DNA of 12,940 nt, from assembly GCA_023409755.1 (NCBI GenBank), contig JAEYRA010000050.1, positions 1 to 12,940 of the forward strand. The letters are read 5' to 3'. The notes under the pieces are model-generated. The model was given only the letters and a program-made list of their open reading frames with translations. It made no database searches and was not told the DNA's origin. The position numbers were made by a program, and so were the translations under genes. Shown here one piece after another: positions 1 to 5,622 of this stretch (positions within the stretch are counted from its first letter, which is position 1; each line of letters begins with the position of its first letter). This DNA comes from Bacillota bacterium (GTDB lineage Bacteria; Bacillota; Clostridia; Christensenellales; UMGS416).

Positions 1-137
1 GCATAGGCGAGCAGCCCAAACCGCCGGGATGGCGGCAAGACCGACGACGCCGGGTGCTGCCCGAAGGACAGCACCAGCGGGCATGGATGCCCGCGAGGCG
101 GAGGGAAGGTTCGCGGAGCGAACGACCAGCCTGGGAT
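1..137 (+). repeat. Tandem repeat unit 1 (137 bp) made of short hairpins
   Basis: This unit recurs directly downstream with a 137-bp period; over the first 130 bases the two copies differ at one position (T88 versus C225). It contains four hairpins: 21-35 (CCGCCG, loop GGA), 53-75 (GGTGCTG arms, C60/A68 mismatch, then CC/GG closing a GAA loop), 77-94 (GCGGGCA, loop TGGA) and 109-123 (GTTCGC, loop GGA). The last is followed by GACCAGC. The period is not a multiple of three, so the copies fall in different reading frames, which argues against a protein repeat. The window starts at a unit boundary, so the array may extend upstream. Confidence 0.85.
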
Positions 138-274
138 GCATAGGCGAGCAGCCCAAACCGCCGGGATGGCGGCAAGACCGACGACGCCGGGTGCTGCCCG
201 AAGGACAGCACCAGCGGGCATGGACGCCCGCGAGGCGGAGGGAAGGTTCGCGGAGCGAACGACCAGCCCGGGCG
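138..274 (+). repeat. Tandem repeat unit 2 (137 bp)
   Basis: This is the second copy of the hairpin unit. Its only difference from unit 1 before the junction is T to C at 225, which turns the closing A-T pair of the TGGA-loop hairpin into an A.C mismatch. The last bases (CCCGGGC against CTGGGAT) diverge where the array passes into a non-identical third hairpin domain. The hairpin, GRA loop, GACCAGC pattern is otherwise kept. Confidence 0.85.
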
Positions 275-676
275 CTAAGGCATTGCGTTTGCCTTCACGG
301 CGTGACGGTTGGACACGCATCCGGGATGCTTGGGCGAGTAGCCAGGTCGCAGGGCCGAGCAGTGCCGAAACGGCACGACCAGGCACGGGAAGCGTGCGAC
401 CAGCCCAGCGTGTCCGATTCGCCGCACATGCCGCCGACTCTCAGTCCCGCGTTGCGGCAGACGATTCTTCAGAATCGTTGAGAGCAACGCGAGCAATACG
501 AAGTATTGCGATGGACCGATTACAATCGATAGCCCTCATGCGGATTTCCAAGGATACGCCGCGCCGGCCAGGCGGGATTATCTTTGCTGCTCCTACCGGC
601 CCTTCCTTACCTTCCGGCGAATAATCGGCGGGAGGTTCGTTCCCCTTTGCTCTTCCCAATGCATTGAAAAACACAC

Positions 677-702
677 AGACCCTCCGGCTTGCGGAGGGGT
701 CT
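677..702. terminator. Terminator-like hairpin, possibly bidirectional
   Basis: The arms AGACCCTCCG and CGGAGGGGTCT pair with a five-base loop (687-691) and one bulged G. On the - strand the stem is followed by GTGTGTTTTT, a T-rich tail slightly offset; on the + strand only TTCTGG follows. It could end the small - strand gene at 828-926 and also mark the 3' limit of the + strand RNA candidate. Bases 515-676 between the RNA core and this hairpin show no gene and no strong structure. Confidence 0.55.
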
Positions 703-792
703 TCTGGTTGAAGCAGCCGGGCGGCGGTGCGGCATCCCCTAGGCATGCCCCAGCGTGATGGCCTGCTCGGGTGTGCGCGACGCCGGGGAAAG

Positions 793-823
793 CCAAACGC
801 CCCACACTGCGGTGGAGCGTTGG
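793..823 (-). terminator. Weak hairpin after the small - strand gene
   Basis: An imperfect stem (CCAA-CGC-C-CCAC arms with one bulge and one mismatch) lies just past the stop codon at 828 on the - strand. It lacks a clear T run, so it may be an attenuating hairpin rather than a true terminator. Confidence 0.3.
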
Positions 824-827
824 CTGG

Positions 828-926
828 TTACTTGGGTTTCCCGTCCTTTTTGTTCGCCTGACGGGACTTGTGCTTGGCGTTGCCCGGCGTAGCTGGCAGT
901 TGCTTTTCGGTGGGTTGCTTCTTCAT
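828..926 (-). CDS. Small basic hypothetical protein (32 aa)
   Basis: A 32-residue reading frame starts MKKQPTEKQLPATPG and ends KKDGKPK. It is very rich in Lys and has no hydrophobic segment, so it should be soluble and probably disordered. The start at 926 is chosen because AAAGGAG precedes it at a 7-base spacing, an excellent ribosome binding site; a longer frame upstream to 1076 reads through Ala/Arg-rich low-quality sequence and has no such site. Its style recalls small spore or nucleic-acid-associated proteins of Firmicutes, but I do not recognise a family, so function is unknown. Hairpins at 793-823 and 677-702 lie downstream. No clear promoter is visible. Confidence 0.55.
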   Translation of the reverse strand: MKKQPTEKQLPATPGNAKHKSRQANKKDGKPK

Positions 927-1244
927 GGGCAGCTCCTTTGCTGGGTTGATAGACCGTAGTGTCGGTAGAAAAATGGCGGTTATGCATGGCGCATGCGGCT
1001 GCGCGGCACCGCAGAGCAACGGCCTTGCCGCCGCAGCCGCGGGCCAGCGAACCCGCTGGCAAGAGTGCATCTCCATTCATGCTGTATGGCTGCATGACGT
1101 GTTTGAACTACAAAATATAACACTTTGGTTTTATGTTTTGGATGAATGAGCGTACTCCAGCATTTGTGAACGCCAAGCCGTTGGCCCAACAAGGCACACC
1201 TTTGCCGTATTGAGCAGTGCATTCGTTGCAATGGTGCTGATGAG
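927..1244. other. Intergenic stretch without a recognised gene
   Basis: This lies between the diguanylate cyclase stop and the small - strand gene. It holds a perfect 7-bp hairpin (GCCAGCG/CGCTGGC, 1043-1060), a short inverted repeat GCATG-GCG-CATGC (984-996) and an AT-rich patch around 1108-1140 that could contain a - strand promoter (TATATT). None has a T run, so no terminator is called. Reading frames here are short and lack ribosome binding sites. Confidence 0.5.
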
Positions 1245-2285
1245 TCACGATTGCTGCGCATCACCGCTGTGGCTTCGTTTGACTTGGTACATGCGCTGGT
1301 CGGCCAACGCCAACAGCTCCCCGGTGCTATTGCATTCGGAGCGAAGCGCATGCCCGACGCTGATGGACAGGGGGAACGCATAGCCTTGAATGTCTTGAAC
1401 GGCCGCCTCAATCCGCGTGCAGATTTGATGGGCAATGCCGTTGTCCACATGGGGCAGCACCAGCAGGAATTCGTCCCCGCCAAAGCGGAAGGCGTAATCC
1501 TCGGACCGGATGCACCGGCGGATGGCTTCTGCGATGCTTTTGAGCACCGAATCACCCAAATGATGCCCGTGCTCATCGTTGATGCGCTTGAAATCGTCGA
1601 TATCCAGCATCACCAAGGCATACTCGGAGCCGCCTTCTTCATAGCCGCTTCCCAGAAAGGCAAGCGTTTGCTCGATGGCCCGTCGGTTCTGAAGCCCGGT
1701 GAGGTCATCGCGCAAGGAAAGGTCGGCGATGCGGTGGGTGATCTCCATGTTTTTGCGCTTGACACTCTCAATGGTGAAAAAGACCAGCGCCGCCGCGAGA
1801 ACATACGCCACCAGGATGTTGACGATCTGTTCCACATCGCGCTCACCCGTCCAGGTCAGGAGCCAATGGAGGATGAGCCCCGCCAGCAGGGCGCCATACA
1901 GCGAGAGCAGGACGATTTGCACTCGATCATAGTAGGTTAGAGTGATGACGGTGATAAACAGGATGGAAATGTACAGCGTGCAGCCCAGAAGGCCGTCAAA
2001 GCTGAACCAACTGAGGGGAGTATACACAAAGCAGAGCAGCAGCATGGGCACAAGGCAAGCCGTATGGATGGATATTTTACCCGACGCGTAGAGCTTGGTG
2101 GTGATGGCGACACAGAGAAGCTCGCTAATGAAAAATGCCATCAGCCAATAACGGGAGATGACCGCCATCAGCACAATGCCGATCACGCACGAAATGACAC
2201 ACGAGAGCATCATCTTGACCGGAACGCTGTTCTGCAGAATGGCATTGCCATCCTTCTCTGGGTTCGCCGTGGTTTCGATCTTCAT
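1245..2285 (-). CDS. Membrane-bound diguanylate cyclase (GGDEF domain)
   Basis: It probably makes cyclic di-GMP from two GTP at the membrane. Residues ~25-170 form about six hydrophobic segments with no recognisable sensor fold, followed by a short linker and a GGDEF domain (~185-340). Visible motifs are DDLTGL (193-198), the metal-binding LDIDDFK (D228), FGGDEF with an intact GGDEF at 269-273, and RSED (R260-D263) at the usual inhibitory I-site spacing, so the enzyme should be active and product-inhibited. No EAL domain is present. The ATG at 2285 is preceded by GGAAGAGGA about 10 bases away, and a TTGACA lies further upstream. It appears monocistronic. The output pathway cannot be told from the window. 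Confidence 0.9.
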   Translation of the reverse strand: MKIETTANPEKDGNAILQNSVPVKMMLSCVISCVIGIVLMAVISRYWLMAFFISELLCVAITTKLYASGKISIHTACLVPMLLLCFVYTPLSWFSFDGLLGCTLYISILFITVITLTYYDRVQIVLLSLYGALLAGLILHWLLTWTGERDVEQIVNILVAYVLAAALVFFTIESVKRKNMEITHRIADLSLRDDLTGLQNRRAIEQTLAFLGSGYEEGGSEYALVMLDIDDFKRINDEHGHHLGDSVLKSIAEAIRRCIRSEDYAFRFGGDEFLLVLPHVDNGIAHQICTRIEAAVQDIQGYAFPLSISVGHALRSECNSTGELLALADQRMYQVKRSHSGDAQQS

Positions 2286-2306
2286 TCCAATGGAGTCCTC
2301 TTCCTG

Positions 2307-2334
2307 TACGTAGTTATTCGGGCTGACTTGTCAA
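2307..2334 (-). promoter_or_regulatory. Candidate promoter for the diguanylate cyclase gene
   Basis: On the - strand, TTGACA (2329-2334) is followed after 16 bases by TACGTA (2307-2312), close upstream of the ribosome binding site. The -35 is perfect but the -10 is poor, so this is tentative. Confidence 0.35.
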
Positions 2335-2567
2335 AATGCATTCGCTTTCCTTCCAATGATGCATATTGAACACAAATAAGCCTTATCGCAATGAATATAC
2401 CACGCCATTCCATAACTTACCAGAGTGTGTGGGCGTGTGAATACGACACCCCCTGCAAAGCCAGGGAGAGTGCGGTGATGACACAGGAGAAGGGATTGCT
2501 CGATCTTGCCGTTGACCGTGAGCGCTGAATTGCTGTTTCCGGCCGAACGAGATGATGAGGTGTCGCG

Positions 2568-3497
2568 CTACTTCGAAAAGGATGCCCGCACATCCTGCTG
2601 GGCGAACAGGAACCGGCCCATGGGCCACAGGGCGGCCAACAGAAGGGGCGGGAAAAGTTCGACCCGGGTGATGCCGCTGTCCCACCCGGTGGGCATGGCC
2701 CACAGTGACAGGCAGACCGCCCACAGCACAAAGGCCGCCGCCAGCGCCCAGCCAAACCGGCGGCTGCGGCGCACTGCCAGGGCATAGGCGGACGCACCTG
2801 CTGCCGCGCAGGCCGCCGCCGCAATGCACTGCACCAGCCGCCAGCCCGCCAGCGGCCCACCCAACGCCGCGCACAGGGTGATAACCACCCCGCACACCAG
2901 CGGCAGCAGCGGGCTGAACAGCAGGATCAGAACCGGGCCGAAGAGCCGTGCCGGGTCGCCGCGAACGGCCTGCCGGCCCTCATCCCAGGCGTTCGGCTCC
3001 CTGGCCAGGAACGCCCGCACCGTGGGCGACACCTCGGCACCATTGGCACTGGCCCAGGCGGCGGCGTCGGCTGTGAAGCGCCGGAACACGGCCCAGTGGT
3101 CGTCGTCAGCGGTCAGCGGCACGGCGATCCGGGCGGGATTGTCCGTCGCCCGCTTGTCAAGGAGAAGCTCGTATTCTTTCCCCTCGCCGTAGTCCACCTG
3201 CCCGGCCTGCATGCGTTTCACCTCCGCCCAGCGGAGCGTCAGCTTCCCCGACTCCGGCGCAACGAAACCGCGCTCGCTCAGGCTGGCGCTGGGGAGGATG
3301 GCGTCCCACAGGGCGGCGGCGGGCAGCACCAGCAAAAAGTCCCTGAGTGCCAGGAACGTGAGCAGCACCGGGTAGCCCTCGTATACCTTCCCAATCCCAT
3401 CGGCGGACAGGTCCATCAGGCAAAGCGCCCACACCAGGAGTACCCAAAAGCCCACGCGCAGCAGCGGCCCATGGCTGTTCCAACGGTACTGTACCAT
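2568..3497 (-). CDS. Membrane protein with a possible PH-like middle domain
   Basis: The 309-residue protein has two N-terminal membrane segments (~13-30, 42-66), a soluble region (~75-175) and about four more membrane segments (~186-212, 222-242, 248-268, 280-298). The soluble part contains SERGFVAPESG followed by LRWAEVKRM and a strand-rich stretch, which resembles YcxB/YdbS-type bacterial PH-like domains; this is resemblance from memory only. The start at 3497 is preferred over an in-frame codon at 3704 because it follows GAGGAGG and lies downstream of a good promoter (3535-3562), so upstream codons would not be in the transcript. A 14-bp palindrome sits in the leader. Function is unknown. 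Confidence 0.75.
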   Translation of the reverse strand: MVQYRWNSHGPLLRVGFWVLLVWALCLMDLSADGIGKVYEGYPVLLTFLALRDFLLVLPAAALWDAILPSASLSERGFVAPESGKLTLRWAEVKRMQAGQVDYGEGKEYELLLDKRATDNPARIAVPLTADDDHWAVFRRFTADAAAWASANGAEVSPTVRAFLAREPNAWDEGRQAVRGDPARLFGPVLILLFSPLLPLVCGVVITLCAALGGPLAGWRLVQCIAAAACAAAGASAYALAVRRSRRFGWALAAAFVLWAVCLSLWAMPTGWDSGITRVELFPPLLLAALWPMGRFLFAQQDVRASFSK

Positions 3498-3507
3498 GCG
3501 TCCTCCT

Positions 3508-3521
3508 CGGCTCATGAGCCG
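3508..3521. promoter_or_regulatory. Perfect 14-bp palindrome in the leader of the PH-like membrane protein gene
   Basis: CGGCTCATGAGCCG reads the same on both strands and directly abuts the ribosome binding site, just downstream of the predicted transcription start. It could be a repressor site or contribute to mRNA structure near the start codon. Confidence 0.4.
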
Positions 3522-3534
3522 CACCTTTACCCCT

Positions 3535-3562
3535 ATTATACTGAGTTTGGAATGCTTTGCAA
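3535..3562 (-). promoter_or_regulatory. Promoter of the PH-like membrane protein gene
   Basis: On the - strand TTGCAA (3557-3562) is followed after 16 bases by a perfect TATAAT (3535-3540). The predicted start of transcription is near 3528, about 30 bases upstream of the ATG at 3497. Confidence 0.65.
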
Positions 3563-3670
3563 CATCATCTGCCGCTCCTTGCCGCCGAGCGTTCACACGC
3601 AGCCGCGGGGGAATGTGGGAGGCAGCTTTTGGCTGATCTGGAAAGTTTCGAAAATTTCTTTGGAAACCCA

Positions 3671-3699
3671 TTGACAGCATCGCAAAATACCGATATGAT
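3671..3699 (+). promoter_or_regulatory. Promoter of arsR
   Basis: TTGACA (3671-3676), a 17-base spacer and TATGAT (3694-3699) make a near-consensus vegetative promoter, about 40 bases upstream of the arsR start. One operator-like sequence fills the spacer and a second follows the -10 box. Confidence 0.85.
3679..3694. promoter_or_regulatory. Degenerate ArsR operator in the promoter spacer
   Basis: ATCGCAAAATACCGAT keeps the ATCG-N8-CGAT layout and AT-rich centre of the perfect site 24 bp downstream. It lies between the -35 and -10 boxes, where bound repressor would block polymerase. Confidence 0.6.
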
Positions 3700-3702
3700 G
3701 GC

Positions 3703-3718
3703 ATCGTAAAAATACGAT
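3703..3718. promoter_or_regulatory. ArsR operator, perfect palindrome
   Basis: ATCGTAAAAATACGAT is an inverted repeat (ATCGTA/TACGAT, four-base centre) placed right after the -10 box over the predicted transcription start. The identical 16-mer recurs at 4066-4081 before the permease gene. Binding by the adjacent ArsR protein is inferred from position and symmetry. Confidence 0.8.
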
Positions 3719-3739
3719 TGAGCCTTGAGGTGCGGTTGA

Positions 3740-4045
3740 ATGGAACTCTCTAAGATCTGCAATGCCCTGGGGAACGAGACCCGGTATCAAATCATCAAGG
3801 CCATGAAGGACAAATCCATTGGCACCTGCTGTGACAAGATCCAGTATTTCGAGAATGGCATCAGCGTCGCCGATGTGGTGATGACCACCGGCCTGGCCCA
3901 GTCCACCGTCTCGCAGCACCTGGCCGTGCTGGAGCAGGCGGGGATCATCAAGCGGGAAAAGCGCAGCCAGTGGACGTGCTTCTTTTTGAACACGGAACTG
4001 CTGGAGGAATTCTGCCAGGCCCTTCACAAGGCTCTCATTGAGTAG
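3740..4045 (+). CDS. ArsR/SmtB-family metal(loid)-responsive repressor
   Basis: This 101-residue winged-helix protein should be a dimeric repressor released from DNA by a thiophilic metal or metalloid. The N terminus (LSKICNALGNETRYQIIKAM) and recognition-helix region (GLAQSTVSQHLAVLEQAGI, ~51-69), followed by the wing KREKRSQWTCFFL, are typical of the family. The classic ELCVCDL sensor motif is absent; Cys30-Cys31 in GTCCDKI, with Cys7, Cys80 and Cys92, are candidate ligands. The ATG follows a GAGGTG ribosome binding site. Two operator copies overlap its promoter and one precedes the permease gene, implying autoregulation of the whole cluster. The inducer is not provable from sequence; arsenic or antimony is the leading guess from the neighbouring permease. 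Confidence 0.9.
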   Translation: MELSKICNALGNETRYQIIKAMKDKSIGTCCDKIQYFENGISVADVVMTTGLAQSTVSQHLAVLEQAGIIKREKRSQWTCFFLNTELLEEFCQALHKALIE

Positions 4046-4066
4046 CCCTTTTTTTCGCCTAGTATA
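4038..4066 (+). promoter_or_regulatory. Possible second promoter ahead of the permease gene
   Basis: TTGAGT (4038-4043), 17 bases, then AGTATA (4061-4066) overlaps the end of arsR and runs into the third operator. It is a weak match, but an operator here would make sense only with a local promoter or as a roadblock to read-through. Confidence 0.35.
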
Positions 4067-4081
4067 TCGTAAAAATACGAT
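4066..4081. promoter_or_regulatory. ArsR operator, second identical copy
   Basis: The 16-mer is identical to 3703-3718 and sits in the 60-base arsR-permease gap, just upstream of the AAGGAG ribosome binding site. It suggests separate control of the permease gene by the same repressor. Confidence 0.75.
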
Positions 4082-4105
4082 AAAATCGGTAAGGAGTGCA
4101 TGGTC

Positions 4106-5206
4106 ATGAATGTTGTACTGGGGATTTTAGAGGATACCGTTGTGTATGTACTGAGGACGCTTCTGCACAACGCTCCGGCGCTGGTGTTGGGCGTGATGGT
4201 GGCGGCAGCCATCCAGGTGTATCTCGACCGGGATAAAATGAAGAACTGGCTGTTACGCCGGTCGTCGGTGTCCATTCCCGCGACGGTCGTCTTCGGCGCT
4301 GTGACACCCTTTTGCGCCTGCGGCACCATGGCGGTCGTCCTCTCGATGATGGCGACGTCGCTGCCCTGGGGCCCGATCATGGCGTTTTTGACGTCATCGC
4401 CGCTGATGAGCCCGGAAGGCTTTGTGCTGATCTCCGGCATCATCAGCCCGACATTCGCCATCACGCTGACGATCGCGTCCATCATCATCGGCCTCGGCGC
4501 GGGCTACATCACGACCCTCATTGAGAAGAAAACAACGTTCCTGCAGGGCCAGCTTCGCTTTGCCGACAAGGAAGCCCCTGCCGCCGGCGGCTGCGGCTGC
4601 GGGGCCCCCGCGGGTGCTGCGGCAGCCCCGGCATCGGTATCCTGCTGCAGCGAACCGGCGGCGACCGGCTGCGGTTGCGGGTGCGGTGCGCAGGAGGAGG
4701 TAGAGGCGGTCGGCTGCGGCTGCGGGGCTTTGGCGATGGAACCGCCGGTGGGGGTCAAGCCCTTGGGGCACTTCTTTGCCAAAACCAAGATTGACCAGAT
4801 GCTGAAAGCCGCCTTCGATGTTGGTGTGCGCAAGATCCTGCCGCTCTTCGCGCTCTTCGCGGGCATCGGGTACCTCATCAACCGCTTCATCCCCTCCACC
4901 TGGATTTCCGCGGTGTTTGGCACCGGCAATGTGCTCGCTGTCCCCCTGTCCGCCCTGATTGGCCTGCCGCTCTATGTCAATGGCGACTCGGCCATCCCGC
5001 TCATCCAGTCGCTCATGAACAACGGGGTCAGCGCCGGCGCGATGCTGGCCTTCATGATCACTGGCCCCGGCACCAGCGCGGGCGTGCTGGCAGGCATCGC
5101 CACCATCATGAAGAGGAAGGCCATCGCACTCTATGCAGCATATCTGCTGGGGGGTGCCATCCTCATCGGCTACGCTTATGACCTGATCCTGGCTTTCGTG
5201 AAGTAG
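4106..5206 (+). CDS. ArsP-like permease (UPF0718/DUF318) with a Cys-rich loop
   Basis: This is an inner-membrane permease of the family that includes ArsP, known to export trivalent organoarsenicals. Hallmarks, numbered from the ATG at 4100, are TPFCACG (69-75), SSPLMSPEGF (99-108) and MITGPGTSAG (319-328), with about eight membrane segments in two halves. The central loop (~158-220) is unusual: Ala/Gly-rich with nine Cys in CGCG-type repeats and a CC pair (165, 167, 182, 183, 191, 193, 195, 206, 208), likely binding soft metals. AAGGAG lies 3 bases before the ATG at 4100 but 9 before the ATG at 4106, so 4106 is preferred (366 aa). Operators upstream link it to ArsR. The true substrate (organoarsenical, arsenite, antimonite or other) is unproven. 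Confidence 0.85.
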   Translation: MNVVLGILEDTVVYVLRTLLHNAPALVLGVMVAAAIQVYLDRDKMKNWLLRRSSVSIPATVVFGAVTPFCACGTMAVVLSMMATSLPWGPIMAFLTSSPLMSPEGFVLISGIISPTFAITLTIASIIIGLGAGYITTLIEKKTTFLQGQLRFADKEAPAAGGCGCGAPAGAAAAPASVSCCSEPAATGCGCGCGAQEEVEAVGCGCGALAMEPPVGVKPLGHFFAKTKIDQMLKAAFDVGVRKILPLFALFAGIGYLINRFIPSTWISAVFGTGNVLAVPLSALIGLPLYVNGDSAIPLIQSLMNNGVSAGAMLAFMITGPGTSAGVLAGIATIMKRKAIALYAAYLLGGAILIGYAYDLILAFVK

Positions 5207-5297
5207 CAGTAAGTGAGACAACAAAAGTTTCGGGAAGGGCAAGTGCCCGGATCGAAAATCTCAATAGTGAAACCGAGAGAAAGGAGGAGGAATGAAC

Positions 5298-5450
5298 ATG
5301 GAAGGAACAGCCAAGAAACCGGAAGCGTGCTGCAATGCAACGCCAGAAGACAATTGCTGCGGCGGCCAGTGCGGCTGCACAACGAAGCCTGCGGACACGG
5401 CTGATAAGCAGTGCACCTGCAACTGCGAACCGATGTCCATGTGCTGCTAA
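5298..5450 (+). CDS. Small cysteine-rich protein (50 aa), putative metal(loid)-binding
   Basis: The frame begins MEGTAKKPEACC and ends EPMSMCC, with 11 Cys in 50 residues arranged as CC, CC-x3-CxC, CxCxC and a terminal CC. It has no signal peptide or membrane segment, so it should be a cytosolic metallothionein-like thiol protein. AAGGAGGAGG (5281-5290) is a very strong ribosome binding site; ATGs occur at 5292 and 5298, and the second has the better 7-base spacing. It lies about 90 bases after the permease gene with no terminator between them, so it is probably cotranscribed under ArsR control. The Cys spacing echoes the permease loop. It may sequester the toxic ion or pass it to the permease; this is inference, and no named family is recognised. 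Confidence 0.75.
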   Translation: MEGTAKKPEACCNATPEDNCCGGQCGCTTKPADTADKQCTCNCEPMSMCC

Positions 5451-5472
5451 AAGTTTCCTCATACCCCCAAAA

Positions 5473-5510
5473 GGAAGCCGCTGGAGTTCCAATGACCTCC
5501 AGCGGCTTCC
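5473..5510 (-). terminator. Strong terminator hairpin for the AEC transporter gene
   Basis: A perfect 14-bp stem (GGAAGCCGCTGGAG with its complement, loop 5487-5496) is followed on the - strand by TTTTGGGGG. It lies between the convergent Cys-rich protein gene and transporter gene. The + strand side has no T run, but a stem this strong may also protect the end of the + strand transcript. Confidence 0.75.
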
Positions 5511-5553
5511 CCATTGTGCGGACAACGCGCCGCGAGCACCGGCCCGCCTACCG

Positions 5554-5572
5554 CCAGCCGCAGTGCGGCTGG
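5554..5572. other. Perfect 8-bp hairpin between convergent genes
   Basis: CCAGCCGC, loop AGT, GCGGCTGG. It lies 50 bases past the transporter stop on the - strand and has no T run on either side, so its role is unclear. Confidence 0.4.
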
Positions 5573-5622
5573 ATCACCCGGGGAGCGATTGCGGGCGTTA
5601 AAGTCAGGGTCGCGCAGGCTCC

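Larger units (their letters stand above)
1..515 (+). ncRNA. Candidate large structured RNA (hairpin array plus pseudoknot domain)
   Basis: Almost every stretch folds locally when read on the + strand, and most loops are purine triloops (GGA, GAA, AAA), favouring this strand. After the two 137-bp units, a diverged domain is closed by GGACAC (311-316) with GTGTCC (410-415). It encloses hairpins at 317-329, 362-376 (GTGCCG, loop AAA) and 383-397 (GCACG, loop GGAAG), the last two followed by GACCAG. Next come CTCTCA (438-443) with TGAGAG (479-484) interleaved with CGCGTTG (448-454) and CAACGCG (485-491), a hairpin at 461-478 and a perfect GCAATAC-GAA-GTATTGC hairpin at 493-509. No credible protein reading exists. 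I do not recognise the family; large ornate RNAs such as OLE, GOLLD or ROOL are comparisons only. Both ends are uncertain: the 5' end may lie outside the window and the 3' end may run to the hairpin near 702. Confidence 0.5.

Noticed and set aside
1..274. CRISPR array
   Set aside because: The repeat is 137 bp, contiguous and without variable spacers, so it is a tandem duplication, not repeat-spacer units.
29..624. Long overlapping + strand reading frames across the repeat array
   Set aside because: They are the same repeat read in different frames, because the 137-bp period is not a multiple of three. They are Arg/Ala/Pro-rich, lack ribosome binding sites, and the DNA is better explained by hairpins.
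1251..1940. 229-residue + strand reading frame
   Set aside because: It lies antisense to the GGDEF protein, whose motifs are unmistakable, and shows no family features.
3498..3704. N-terminal extension of the PH-like membrane protein
   Set aside because: It would start upstream of a TATAAT promoter for the gene, and the ATG at 3497 has a proper ribosome binding site.
4394..5242. 282-residue - strand reading frame
   Set aside because: Antisense to the permease gene; composition (Asp/Glu/Arg/Gly/His) is typical of a shadow frame in GC-rich DNA.
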